Assembly (NCBI GenBank): GCA_020284085.1
Contig: JACEVL010001005.1
Span: forward strand, 224,698 to 288,697
Direction: 5' to 3'
DNA: 64,000 nucleotides
Origin: Aporrectodea caliginosa
Lineage: Eukaryota; Annelida; Clitellata; Crassiclitellata; Lumbricidae
Of the stretch, positions 34,498 to 46,260 are shown in pieces. Below the pieces are notes generated by a model. That model saw only the letters and a program-made list of their open reading frames with translations. It did not search any database and was not told where the DNA came from. Each line of letters starts with the position of its first letter. Within the stretch, counting starts at the first letter, position 1. A program made the position numbers and the translations under genes.

Positions 34498-35445
34498 GTG
34501 GCAACTAGTTCAGGACATCCCGCATATTGTGGGAAATGTGACCCGTCTTAGAGATGCCACCAATCAATCGCGCAACCGCGTGCAAAACTCGTTCCAAACA
34601 CCCAATCCGACTCTGTGCAAGGCTAGCATATATAATACAACAGTTATCTGACTCAGTTAAGCAACCTTACTTCTCGTGCAATTTCTCTGCAGTCCTTTCA
34701 TTCAAACATGAAAACAGTACTTTTAAATAACGTGTACTGATTCCTCCTTTTCCTCTTGTCTCTCTTGTCATTCCGAATTCAAGGCCATCACCGGTAATTA
34801 CAAGTACAATTACGTTTATTACCAGCAAGACAATAAAATCAATGAACTACTGATTAAAGTTTCCAATGTAAGCAATAAACTATATGAACTTATAACTACA
34901 GTTTAGAATTTTTTATCAGGTGTGAGCAATGAACAAAGATGTGTATTTTTAAAAGTTTGAATAAACCTATCTATAGCAAGAATGGTTTGCCCGTAGAATG
35001 AAAAACTATGTTGTTCCTCGTTATCAGTAACTTGACCGGCTATCTACATATGTAGATTTATGTCTATTTAATGTATTAAATTTGATGATATTAATATTTT
35101 ACTGAGGCTGAGTTTGAGTCCAAATGAAAACTTACCCTCTTATCTGCCTGTAGCTCGTGATATTTGCTGTTGGGGAACATCTGATCATAATTATGTAATG
35201 GCAACATCAAATTTCAGTTGCATTATGCTCCACTGTATTAGGTATATATGCAAAAGTTCTATTGATTTTCTGCAAACATTTCACTCGATTTAGTTGTGTT
35301 TGAGACGAGTAATAGCATAACATAATAAGTACTAAGGATAACTAAACAGTGCATAAGCTTACAAAGCCTATAAGCCAGTTGTCCAACAAACATAATTTTT
35401 TTTAATGTTTACATTAACGCTTGTAATATTTATTGGTTGTAACAG
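34498..35445. other. Upstream of first recognised IgSF exon
   Basis: I looked for a signal-peptide exon in phase 1 and did not find a convincing one. Several ATG-led short frames occur (for example near 34708 and 35201), but none is hydrophobic with a suitable donor. Confidence 0.4.
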
Positions 35446-35757
35446 ATGTTCAGTGTTCACTCATCATAACGCCTCGGAATGCTGCTGTAATGAGTGGTGA
35501 GGTTGTTTCTCTGAGCTGCGCCTCGAACTCCGAAGACAGTGTGGCTTGGGTTGCCTATAGTCCTGGATCGTCGGACCGAGAATATATATTTAGTGGACGA
35601 AACTTATCTCATAGTGCTTCGCAATATATTTCAATTTCTCGAGAAGGAAAAGGACATTGCACTTTGCACATCACTGCTACAAGAAGAGCTGCCAAGCGCT
35701 ACATTTGTGTGGAGCCAGCATCTTCGATGGAGGCCAGTGTTGAATTGATCATTTTGG
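35446..35757 (+). CDS. IgSF membrane protein, exon A (V-type Ig domain)
   Basis: A 312-bp exon bounded by a TTGTAACAG acceptor and a G|GTAATG donor, phase 1 at both sides, as is typical of Ig-domain exons. Of its 104 residues, C25 (VVSLSC), W35 (VAWVAY) and C88 (RYICVE) form the canonical Ig core. Extra cysteines at 4 and 72 could make a second disulfide. NLS (residue 53) is an N-glycosylation sequon. The sequence is probably an extracellular ligand-binding V/I-set domain. The exon containing the start and signal peptide is upstream and not identified. Function is not known; the small two-Ig, one-TM layout suggests a cell-surface recognition or adhesion receptor (inference). Confidence 0.82.
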
Positions 35758-35811
35758 GTAATGTAGTTCATCATTAATCAATATTATAAATATTGCATTA
35801 TTTCACTGTTT

Positions 35812-36577
35812 AGGCCCCACAGAAATTTGCGCCAAGAAGTTGAAAAAATTGCGCGGCAAAAACGCCAATTTTGCGCGAATTTTGCGCAAAGTAAAATTTG
35901 GTATAAGTACGTTATTTTTTGCATGAATCAGAGTGCCAAAGTATTTAACAGTGTTTTCATTTTTGTGTGTATAGTTTGACTTACTAATAATTATTGATGC
36001 TTGCAGAATTTTTACACTGACTGACGAGTTTCTTATTATGATCAGTCACCAGGATGGTAGCCCTTCATCTTTGTATGTAACGTCTATGAATTCATGTGCT
36101 CGATAACGAGCCGACACATTGGCACTATGCGAAGGGTCACGCTCGCTGTTACGTGACTGCTTTGGGCACACACTCCTAACGAATTTTGTCGCAGTCAAGT
36201 TTTAGAATTTCTGAGACTAAGAATCTGTCCATTAAAAACAGAAACAAATTCCTTAACTACTAATTCCTCTATAACTTCACTATAATAGTCCCATTCCGTG
36301 GTTTTTTCAACTGTCGCCCGACCATCGCCATCTATATTTAGATCGACGCTGCGGTTGCTGTGTTGAATTTACTACGCATCGCAGTGGATTTTTAGTTATT
36401 TAAAGTCCGATTGCGCAAATTACGAACACAAATTACGAATCAAGTGAAGAAAACAGCGATCTGTTCTGGTATTTTGCGGGAAAATTGCGCACATTCCTAA
36501 TTTTTGCGCCATTGCGCGATAGTTAGATTTTTGCGCGAAAATTGCGCGGCGCAGAATCGCGAATTTCTGGAGGGCCT
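35812..36577. mobile_element. Inverted-repeat element in IgSF intron 1
   Basis: Ends AGGCCCCACAGAAATTTGCG and CGCGAATTTCTGGAGGGCCT, flanked by CACTGTTT / AACTGTTT (7/8). The ends are rich in GCGCAAAA/TTTTGCGC words. The 8-bp duplication suggests hAT. No coding. Confidence 0.75.
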
Positions 36578-36689
36578 AACTGTTTCCACTGTTTGATATC
36601 AACCAAATGAGTTTGTTATTGTTGTTACAATCCGAACTGATTAATTGTATCGATATTAATTGAAAGACTTTGTGGATCGGTATGCCGAC

Positions 36690-37415
36690 TATTTATTTTA
36701 TTTATTTGAATCAGTGAACAGCAAGAACTCAATAGAAAAAAACAAACAAACATAATATACATTAAAACAATGTTCAGAAATGATAACTAGACAAGTTAAT
36801 GTTATAAACAGTGCAATAATAAGATACATCGGTTCATAAGCACTAGAATAACAACTGATGAGGAGAAGAAGCACAAAGTGCTTATCGAGTCATCCCCATA
36901 GGTAGGAAAACTAGATGGGTAGGGTGGTACTAGAACCAAAAACAGAAAGGCTACATCAGGAAAGGATCACTGGAAGTCAACAATATTAATTTCGAGTAAA
37001 GTAGGATAATTTAGGAGTACTGAGAGACCAATAAGGATTTAAAAGTATATTTAAAGGATGAAAGAGAAAGGGCAGAGCGAGCCCCAATTCTAGATAAAGC
37101 AGATCGATAATCGTGCTTCTTACGTGTATTATATTGGTGGAGGTCAGAATTAGTTGTGAAAAATGTTTTAAATATGGGAGGAAGAAGACCCATCTGATGC
37201 CTATACATAAGAGTGGCCAGTTGATGACGATAAATATCATATATGGAGAGTAAATTGAGAGATTTGAATAGTGGGGAACTTTGGGCAAGGTAATGTACAC
37301 CAGCAATGATTCTAATCGATCTCTTCTGGAGTAAAAAAATAGGTTTAAGGCGATTTGGAGAGCCTCCAGCCCAAGCAGTAGTACAGTACGAAAGAAGTCA
37401 CTTTACCGACTTTCA
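36690..37415 (-). pseudogene. LINE 3' end in IgSF intron 1
   Basis: Minus strand: LGLEALQIALNLFFYSRRDR, then MYRHQMGLLPPIFKTFFTTN, QYNTRKKHDYRSALSRIGAR and SALSLSSFKYTFKSLLVSQY in shifting frames. This is the C-terminal region of an L2/CR1-like LINE, antisense to the host gene. Confidence 0.75.
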
Positions 37416-37476
37416 AAATTCTACTCTGAGGATGGGGGGGGGCTAGAATAGCATGACATTCACGTTACATATACAC

Positions 37477-40134
37477 TAGGGTGTGTCTAAAAATTAAAGT
37501 TTCAAAATTAATATCAGCCAGTTTGTTTTTGTGTTCCACCTTGAAAAATATTGTCATTTGCCAAATTAGATGAAAATCGGAAAAGATTTAGAACTTGCTC
37601 AAAGCCCCTGAAGAATTATCACATACAGACCAACGCGATACATTGCAATATTCAAAGATAAAAAAAACCAATTTCAGCACTTAAACATACATGTAAGTTA
37701 TGAGGCAAAATCAAAGGAAATACTGTCAGTTATTTGTCATTTACTTATTTATTCCCTTTAGTGCTTTTGGGAATTTGTTTCGATGGTACTCGACCATTTG
37801 CAGAACAAAACTGTTTCACTTCCTCGTTTCTGACCAGGACTCCATTGAAGGACTGCATGAGAGGCTGAGAGCCACTCCTTTCTCCACCAAATCGTTCGTT
37901 ACTCTTATGGCGGATATGATGTCTTTTGCCTCACTGTATGATTGTTCAGACTCCCTTTGTTGCGGGTCACGATCAAGAAAAGAATAATCCAATCCGTGGA
38001 TCTGGAATATTTTGGTGGTTAAAGTGGTCAAGAAGTCGGGTAGTGCTTTTGTAGGTGGATTATGTATCGAAGGAAGACTCTTTGGAGGTTCATCAGATCT
38101 CTGATTGTTGCGCATGCTGTAGATCATGCGCTGCTTTTCGTCGACGGTTACTGAATCATCAAAAAGGCTGAGGCCAACCAGGGTCTCCGACAAATACCAA
38201 AGGTGTCGGGAAAAAGATGTTAGGGCTACCTGTGAGACTTCCTTGTCTTTATAAGTATGGGTTGCCTTCACGAATTCCAGATCGTTCTTCGGGGCTTCAC
38301 TGGGTGAGGTACAGGTGAACCAGTACTTCACGTCAATTGTTGTCACAAAAAGTGACACTCGAAGTAAATGATTCCACACCTTTTGATTGTAGGATTGTCA
38401 AGATGACCTCTCTGTGCTCTGTCATTGTTGAATGGGAAATTGATCTCTGAAAAGCCACATCCTGATCGCATAGATCGCACGTGCCATCAACGCGCGCGAT
38501 GAAATACTTCTGAGTACCTGACTTTATTCCTTTTGGTGGACTGTTTGCTATGGTAGCTATTTGTCGTCGTCTCTGTGATATTCAGTGCTCAATTGCTGCA
38601 ATGCAAAGGTTTCCAGCTTGATGCATACGCCGCCCTACAACCCGTGTTACTTGCCGTTGTTTCAGAACACATGGCCACGATTCTGTCTTCCAACCCCCAA
38701 CTTCTGATCTCGGCCAAACATGCATCTGGAATGACGGCAGCTGTCCCAGATTGGAGTTTTGGGATGGCTAATAGCTTGGTCACATCCTTGCCAGATACCA
38801 TTATTGGAAGGCGATGAACACATCCTCGTCCTGTCCCTGTAACATCTGGCATGACCTTGCCTTCCCAGTGAAGAGTAAGAGGAATCTTCGGATCGAAGGA
38901 TTCGCTATTCTCTGCTGCTAGGGCTGCACTGTTATCTTATCTAGCTAAGAAGATTATCTTATCTTCCTAGCTCGATGGATCGCTGGTCATCAGCTCACCA
39001 GCTGGTGCTGCATATAGATTGGATGCTGCAAGAGCAGACAAAATGTGAGAGGCCTTCCTGCTGCTAGTTTTGGTGCGTTCTAGAGCTGCTTCAACAGCAC
39101 GAGTAGCTACAGAGATTGTTCCCATTCGTCGCTTTGGTGGCCAAGCAGACGTCAAAGATTCTGGCTCTTTTTCTGAGCTATCTGATGACGGCTCTTCCTT
39201 AGAAGACTTTTCCGACAGAGAAACATCCGTAGCTACAGCTCTGCTAGCACGATAACGTTCCTCACGCTCTGCAAGTGCTGCTGATCTTGCCAGTGCTATA
39301 TCTTCTTGCTTTGCAAGTTTGACATCAATACCTGCCATGGAACCACGTCGTCCTTATTCACGCTGTGCTCTCAAAAACTGCCGAACCTCTTCTATCTTAA
39401 TTATTGTCATGGCATCTTTATGCGCAATGTCAGAGTCCTGCAGGGATCCTTGAATGAATCCCGTTTTCCCTCTTCAGTTTCTGACTTCTTCCAAATATTT
39501 TGTGAGGTTTTTGCAATTATAGGTTTTTGCAATTAATTATTCCTAATGAAGATGTCGTAGCTGATCCCAAACATGATTTTTAGCCTTCGTTTGAATCCGT
39601 GCTCTTTCCCAAATTTGAAGTACCATAGCTACCGTTTCTTTCACGCTGTCATCCAGACTGATTTCTTAGTGTATGAAAATGGAACAGTACCTTGAGAACC
39701 TCTCCTCGTGTAGGTAGTTTCGCATAACGAAGTGATCTTCAGTACTGCCTATCAACCAAATCTCTGCCTTTTTTCTAGTCAATTTTGCCATCTTACCTGC
39801 AATATGATGCATTAATGAAACCACCATTACCCGCCATTTGTAACACGAGGTAAGTGACATAAACAACAAGAGATCAGTTACGTCATCATCATGAATACTT
39901 ATTAGTTGGGAACCGGCCACTAAGAAGGGTCTAAGGCTGGCATGTATTGAAATCGTGTATAGAATGCCTATAATCATAATGCAACCGGGTTCCTACAATT
40001 TCGGGCGCCTTGAGCAAGTCCTAAATGCTCACCTATCAGGCTATAGTTTTATACATCAATTGGCATGATAAATTGGCCTGGCCGATAAAAAATCTGTGAG
40101 TTTAAAATTTCACATGTGCCTTAAAAACACCCTA
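37477..40134 (-). mobile_element. hAT-like element in IgSF intron 1
   Basis: Ends TAGGGTGTGTCTAAAAATTA and complement ...AACACCCTA, with inverted similarity continuing to a shared GACTTGCTCAA-like block about 130 bp in. Flanks ATATACAC / ATATAGGC match 6/8. It contains a degraded transposase on the minus strand (37816-39980). Confidence 0.78.
37816..39980 (-). pseudogene. Transposase pseudogene (FDTT..NTG family)
   Basis: Segments in minus-strand order: MAKLTRKKAEIWLIGSTEDH (about 39790), LAKQEDIALARSAALAEREE (39338-38967), LPIMVSGKDVTKLLAIPKLQ with DRIVAMCSETTASNTGC (38852-38589), then CTSPSEAPKNDLEFVKATHT, RHLWYLSETLVGLSLFDDSV and DEKQRMIYSMRN (38379-37816). The motif order matches the 14458-14736 fragment, but S-E replaces F-D in the FDTT motif. 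Frameshifts and stops separate the segments. Superfamily inferred as hAT-like from the host element's termini. Confidence 0.68.
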
Positions 40135-40139
40135 ATATA

Positions 40140-41253
40140 GGCCTACACTACATGCAGGTATGCTTATACTCAGACAATTACGCTTAATGTGTGTTGAAAC
40201 AACGAATATAGCAAAATGTTTGGTATTAATTTATGGGAGTTGGAAATAGTCTTTATTTCAGGTTTATACAGTTCATACTTATGTCCACCAGACCCGTGGC
40301 TATGTTAATTTTGTAAATGCATTATTTTCAGCTGTCACCTAAAATAATGTCCACTCTGAACAGTTACCGTGCATAAATCCTTGCACAACTACTTACTTAC
40401 CAACATCTGGACCTGCTGCAAATTAGTCAGACAATTTTATGACGTCTGTAGTTGTGTATACTTCCGTATATGCCGACTTTTCGAGTAGATGCTGTAATAA
40501 TTTGGTTTGAAAGGTGTAATCTACGTATCACGTATGATACGCTTTATCGATTGATGTCTGCAGTCCGTTACCGAGAATTAATCTACATTGAAGGTGCTCA
40601 CTGAAAATAATTCATTTAGCCATAATAAGTAGGCCTACTGCTTCATTTAAAAAAGTAAGTAAGTAAGTATATTCTTTAATAAAACCAATTGCATATCCGC
40701 ACTCTGGTGTACATACATCGTAATCAATAGTTAATGTCAATAGGAGTACAACATTCTAACAATAAAAGTCTTTCGCTGTAAATTATCTGCAAGAGGTACA
40801 CAATGGTCGTGCGATCGCGGTCGCAGGGTAATAACAAACTTATTAAATGAAAGGCGTTTCAATGCTGTTTACGAATCACATTAGGTTCTTGGAAAAAATA
40901 TCATTTTCAGTCGTATTTCTATAATTTTATTGCGGCAATGTGTGAAAGTGACGGTATCAGAGGGGACATTTTCAAATTAAAACTCACTTGGTAAAATAAT
41001 CAGTAAAGGATATAGCCTATATCCAAAATAACCATGGATACAATACTCTCCTCAATAGTAAATTCATAGAAATAATTGATTTGAAGAAAAATGATGACGA
41101 GTTTCATTTAAAGAATAGTCGGAACAACAGTTAGGCCTACGTCTAATTAATCTAATAGCGGAAAATGACTCATAATTTATAAGCTTAATGATAATAATGC
41201 AATATGATACGGTGGTAGGCCTATGTGAAAATGTCGAGTATTTGTATTTACAG
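40140..41253. other. Remaining IgSF intron 1
   Basis: Intron sequence. It contains a retroelement tail on the minus strand (about 40655-40810; TTAAAGAATATACTTACTT) related to 11640-11775, with a TAAG microsatellite. Nothing else recognised. Confidence 0.55.
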
Positions 41254-41565
41254 AAAGGAATCCAGAGTGTTTAACCAAGATCACAGATGAATTTGTCAAT
41301 ATGACCTGCTCTGTGAAGTTTCGTGGCAACTGGGCTCCCATCATGGAATGGAGAAAACAAACGAACCAAAATATTGATGTTCAACTGTTGTCTTCTCACA
41401 GTGACTTAGTAACAAGTAACTATTTTCTGCCACTTAATTCGACAAAAAATGACGCAGCGTATAAAATAAACGTTATCACAATGTTCAGCGAATTCGGAAG
41501 ACCTAAAGACACAAGTGCGATAAATGTTCCGGAATATAATCACACAATTTCACCATACAGCTCAG
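41254..41565 (+). CDS. IgSF membrane protein, exon B (atypical Ig-like domain)
   Basis: A 312-bp exon with TTTGTATTTACAG acceptor and G|GTTAGA donor, phase 1 at both ends, so it joins exon A in frame. It encodes ERNPECLTKITDEFVNMTCS..., with the Ig strand-B cysteine (C19) and a core tryptophan (MEW, W33). The position expected for the second Ig cysteine (two residues after Y70, in AYKINV) is isoleucine, so the canonical disulfide is absent. Sequons NMT, NST and NHT predict heavy glycosylation. It probably forms the membrane-proximal Ig-like domain. No stop or frameshift, so the gene appears functional. Confidence 0.8.
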
Positions 41566-41821
41566 GTTAGAATTGTGCTGAATCTGCATATTTTTCACTA
41601 CTTGTTTGATTAAGAAGTGGTTTCAACTTCCTAGCGTTGCATGTGATGGCTATCGATATTCATCAGATAATAATTAATTATTTATTATGCAATTATTGTC
41701 AATAAGGTCTTCCGTTGATCATCTTTCTTTCAATTCATTTCAATTTCTTTCTTTTAACCAACATATCATGAAATTGTTCTCCTTAATTCTCAAGATGATT
41801 CATCCGATATAGGTGTCCAAA

Positions 41822-41856
41822 TTCTCTTTCTCTCTGTCTCTGTCTCTGTCTGTCTC

Positions 41857-41911
<55 letters not shown>

Positions 41912-41932
41912 GTCTCTCTCTCTCTTCTCATA
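41822..41932 (+). repeat. TCTG/CT microsatellite in IgSF intron 2
   Basis: Alternating TCTG and CT dinucleotide runs just upstream of the transmembrane exon. The pyrimidine-rich tract lies about 90 bp before the acceptor. Confidence 0.95.
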
Positions 41933-42018
41933 CTGATGTGTAAACAATCTTGTTATGTTATTATTTAGCCACAGAAAATTCTACTGTATAGTGTTATCGG
42001 TATTATTATTATTCATAG

Positions 42019-42145
42019 GATTTGAATACATCAATGAGACACAAACCGTTGAAGGACATTCCCAACCGGGTATCATCATTTTTCTGAGCTGTCTGGTTGT
42101 CGTCCTTTCCATTGGAAATATTGTTTTAATGCTCGTAACTATATG
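42019..42145 (+). CDS. IgSF membrane protein, transmembrane exon
   Basis: Acceptor TATTATTATTATTCATAG, phase 1 entry (GGA split), matching exon B. It encodes GFEYINETQTVEGHSQP, a short stalk with an NET sequon, then PGIIIFLSCLVVVLSIGNIV, a strong single-pass transmembrane segment ending LMLVTIW. At the end TG|GTAAAT offers a donor (phase 2) to further cytoplasmic exons; otherwise TAA at 42147 ends the protein with almost no tail. Together with exons A and B this makes a type I two-Ig membrane protein. Confidence 0.75.
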
Positions 42146-42149
42146 GTAA

Positions 42150-42756
42150 ATACATAATATTATTCAGTTTCTTATCCCATAATAATGGTAACCCATTCAT
42201 ATAACGCCTTTACGAAGGAAACTCATCAGCAGTTCTTTTAGACTTTGCGCCATAAAAGGATTATAACAATTACTGGTTTTCAATTCAGTAGAGTCAAAGA
42301 ATTAAAAAGTTGCTTGACAACCTACTCCAGCATCTTAAGATAAGATGGGAAAAACCACACAATTAGGCTAGAATGAGCATCAAGATCAGCGTGTCTTTTC
42401 AAGATCAACTAGTGCATCTTCTCGATTAACTTAAAATTGTAGATAACACTGATCACACAGCATTTAACATGTACTTTTAGTCTGCAGTATAATATTTTTA
42501 AATAAAGGAGGTTGTTTGAAGTTCATTCATTTACAACGTGATGCTGATTCTTTAAGGATACCAACAATGAGTGTCATTTGGTAATCGTTACTTCATGTTG
42601 TAAACTCCATCTGGCTGTTGGATGTTTGGAGTCTCGCTGATAGGATGGGAAAAAACGAGCAGTGCCGACTTTAGGTATAGGCGATATAGGCGGCTGCCTA
42701 GAACGGCACATTTCAAGGGGCGGCACATTCTGACAAAATACATGATAGTCACTTCT
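42150..42756. other. Downstream of the transmembrane exon, no exon recognised
   Basis: No cytoplasmic exon could be identified. CAGTGCCGACTTTAGGTATA at 42660 looks like a hAT terminus without a found partner. Confidence 0.4.
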
Positions 42757-42778
42757 GGGGCATTCCACGTCAAATCAA

Positions 42779-44950
42779 TCAATCAGTCAATCGTTTATTG
42801 TTCCCAATACAACCAACATAATGACACTTAACACAGTAAACAGTAACATTGCGAGAAATACAACAGGAAGACCCAGAAGGGACCAAGGTCCCGCTTATTA
42901 GGGTCACCCTTGTACCATGAGACAAATGTAGAATGACAAATGATTGACCGTTATAAGTCCAACTGGACTATGAAGCATAAACAGAACCGTAATGTAACAT
43001 AAAGACAAAAACCTTAACTAGTAAACAGAACTGCAAATTTAAGCACAACCGTAATGAAAAATTAAGACAAAAACCTTAGCTAGTAATGCAGAACCGTATT
43101 GCAAATAAAGACAAAAACCTTAACTATTAAAGCAGAATATCATATAGTATTTATTCATTTTGATCGATTAGGTATGCACGTACTGATTTTTTAAATGATG
43201 ACAGATTAGGCAAGCTACGGATATCATGGGATAGACTATTCCAAACAGAAGGTCCGACACATTTAATTGAGAACAGTCGAGAGTTAGTGCGAGCAACATT
43301 TCCTCTGTAAGCACCCCACAATCTAGTATTGTGATCGTGAAGGTCAGAAGTAGGCCTACTAGAAAAATAGCCTGCAGAGGCACAGGGGAGTAAATTATTG
43401 GTAGGCTAAAGCGAAACATAAATTCACTAATCTGTAATTTATTAATTTGTTCAACAGGCAAAATATTAAAGTCATGAAAAATTGGATTAGTATGAGAATT
43501 AAAGGAGCTAACTGCGATGATGCGTACAGCCCGCTTCTGTAGTACAATTAATCTCTTAAGCCGGGAATGATACGTGGAAGCCCAAGCAATATTACAGTAG
43601 GCCAGATATGGATAAATAAGAGAGTAATACAAATTAATGAGATTGTTGCGAGGTAATAAATATGAAATGCGAGACAATATTCCTATATTCTTAGCGATTT
43701 TAGTAGATATGTTTTAATGTGCTCCTTCCACGTCAGGTGCTCATCGACATAAACACCAAGAAATTTAGAAGATTTTACTTGCGTGATGGCTGTATTATCA
43801 ATAGACACTTCAAAATTTTGAAGAGGAACCGATTTTCTATGAGAGCGAAAAAGGACAAAATTCGTTTTAGACAAGTTAAGCGAAAGTCTATTGGCCTTGA
43901 ACCAGTCGGCGACAGCTATAAGTTCAAAATTAACAAGCTCTAACAGTCTGTCAAATGATTTATGAGAGAGAAAAACATTTGTGTCATCTGCGAAAAGGAT
44001 AAAGTGCAGTAGAGATGATGCGTTAGGAAGGTCATTGATGTAGAGTAAAAACAACAAAGGACCCAAGTTGGAGCCCCGAGGGACTCCATATCGAACTGAT
44101 TTGACGTTAGACAAGATACCATTACATATCATCATATTCGTTTAATTTCAAAATAATCCAGTAGACAAAACGCAACAGGTTACAAGTAACACAAGTAGCT
44201 AATAGAGTCAGGCTAAAGATAATAATTCAAAACAGATACAAGTAATTATAATACAATTAATATGTATCTTTAAACAAGATTCTTGGTATGTAATTACATT
44301 TATCATTGATTGGGAGATTAAAATTATGAATTCTGGGTCGTAAGTTATATTTGATTTGCTGTGTAGGCGGGAAAATTCCTCGGAGAACATGACATGATTC
44401 CCCACAAATAGCCCGAAATAAATATAACTTGCTGTTGTCTATGGTCAAGATAACTAGTACACCAGCGAAGTGGAACACCACGTATACCATAATTTTCAAG
44501 TTTTTTCAACAAGATACAATGGTTGACCGTATCAACGGCTTTAGCAAGGTCGAAGAAGATTCCTATAGAGAATTCATTAGCATCAATAGCATAAGAAATT
44601 TTATCATGCATTGACAATGACATAGATGTCGAATGACCTGACTGAAAGCCATGCTGCAAAGAATACAAAATATTCATTTTTATTACATAGTTATATAGAC
44701 GCTCGTACATTATTTTTTCGAAAAATTTAGAAAAGAATGGCAGAATAGAAATGGGTCTATAGTTTGTGATATCCTCTTTGCTTCCCTGCTTAAATATTGG
44801 CACCACTTTAGCAATTTTAAAGGTTGATGGTACTATTCCGGTGGAGAAGGAGCAGTTAATGATTTCAGACAAGTGAGCGGCTAGATAGCGTAAGTTAGGA
44901 TTGGCTATGCAAGGATCAACATCATCAGGACCTGAGCTATGCGTGACATG
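42779..44950 (-). pseudogene. L2/CR1-type LINE, RT onward, inserted in the long-TIR element
   Basis: From 44950 downward: SSGPDDVDP, IINCSFSTGIVPSTFKIAKV, VPIFKQGSKEDITNYRPISI, QHGFQSGHSTSMSL, IGIFFDLAKAVDTVNHCILL (motif A), then after a nested fragment VRYGVPRGSNLGPLLFLLYI (motif B), LFADDTNVFL (catalytic box), NRLSLNLSKTNFVLF, KSSKFLGVYVDEHLTWKEHI and AYCNIAWASTYHSRLKRL. It ends in GATT-type repeats at 42779-42795. Frames 43168-43677, 43683-44135 and 44345-44872 remain open. 5'-truncated at the RT start. Confidence 0.9.
44135..44410 (-). mobile_element. LINE 3' fragment nested in the LINE
   Basis: IKYNLRPRIHNFNLPINDKC followed by NYIPRILFKDTY and a 3' UTR interrupts the reverse transcriptase between motif A and motif B. 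It is a different LINE lineage, and younger than its host copy. Confidence 0.75.
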
Positions 44951-45929
44951 GAATCAACACACTTTAAGAAAAAAAATAGACGTCATCGTCACCGATTTCG
45001 TTGAAATTTGGTGTGGTGATAAACCACCATGAAAAACTTTCAAAACCAGAATTTTAAATTTTTGGGTCTACCGGTGTCCGAGATATGGGTCAGTGAACTT
45101 GACCGAAAAGGGCTGATTTCTGCTGACCGGCTGATGTTCAAACTGCTGAATCTCAGCTTCTATTGCGCCTAGAGACACAATTTAAATACCAAATTGAAGG
45201 TATTAAATAGCTCTATCTGAGCAAAGCACTCAGAAATGCCTATATTTAGTAACAAAAACATTGTGTGCAACTGTAACCTAATGACCCTGACCTATGTCAT
45301 TTAGTAAAATCGGAAAAATATCAATTTTTTCCCATGCAGAGCTTTCATTGTTCTTAACAACTGGTGAAAATTTCAGAGTGGCCACTTTCATAGTTTATTT
45401 ACTGTGAATTTTAAAGGTACAGCTGTGGTCGCAATTCGCGACTGGTGATATGCCATGAATGTTTAACTGATTAATCCCAGCTGTTAGCACCAATGATCTT
45501 TACACAATAATAATAATCTGAATTCTCAGGTCAGCAGTTGATGTTGTAACATTATCTCACACAGCAAGCAGAACAAAAATTAGTCTTACTCACAGCTTAT
45601 TTATTTACTGATTTAGATGAAATCTTGTTTAATTTCTGGATTTCACAGTCTTGTGATGGAGTAGGAGGAACTGTCAAAGACTGGCAACTTTGGCCAGTCT
45701 ACAGAGACCATACAATGACCAAATGATGACTCCCCATCAATTGTTTGCTTTTGCACAAATTGAAATTCCATCAGTCACCTTCCCCTATTATGCTACTGAG
45801 GATTATGAGCAGGAGGCAATCCTGTTGAAAGCAGATTTGAATCTGCTCGCACAGTAGCAGGCACACAAAAGCTATACTGCATCTGCCCAGTAAGTTAAAC
45901 ACTTCTCCAGCAGCCTGGATAGTACCAGA

Positions 45930-46260
45930 AATGAACCTGTCTTGCAGTTTATAAAGAAAGACAACAAGACCACGATTAAACTCTCAGATATCAAGGGCTA
46001 CACAACTGCAACGTATGATGGACATTGGTGGCTTGGTTGCGTTCTGCAAATATTTCTGGACACAAATGATGTGGAAATCAATATTTTACACCCACGTCAG
46101 CCAGCTCGATCACATTGATATCCGCATCCAACAGACATCTTAGTAATGTCATGCCAGGACATATTAACAACAGTTCAACTAATAACCAACCATCACTGGG
46201 AGAACTTACTTGTTGACATCCGAGGAAACTATTATAAATTATAAGCAAACCAGGCTCTCC
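45930..46260 (+). pseudogene. Transposon-associated coding remnant (YDGHWWLG motif)
   Basis: A stretch reading KKDNKTTIKLSDIKGYTTAT, YDGHWWLGCVLQIFLDTNDV and EINILHPRQPA, then a stop. The YDxxWWxGxVL...HPxGPA pattern is familiar from uncharacterised repetitive proteins of invertebrates. Role unknown; it lies in the core of the long-TIR element. Confidence 0.55.

Noticed and set aside
34690..35300. Candidate signal-peptide exon for the IgSF gene
   Set aside because: ATG-led frames near 34708 and 35201 are short, not clearly hydrophobic, and lack a phase-1 donor.
38967..39338. Serine/glutamate-rich frame (123 codons) as an independent host gene
   Set aside because: It lies inside a TAGGGTGTG-ended element and in line with other segments of the degraded transposase.
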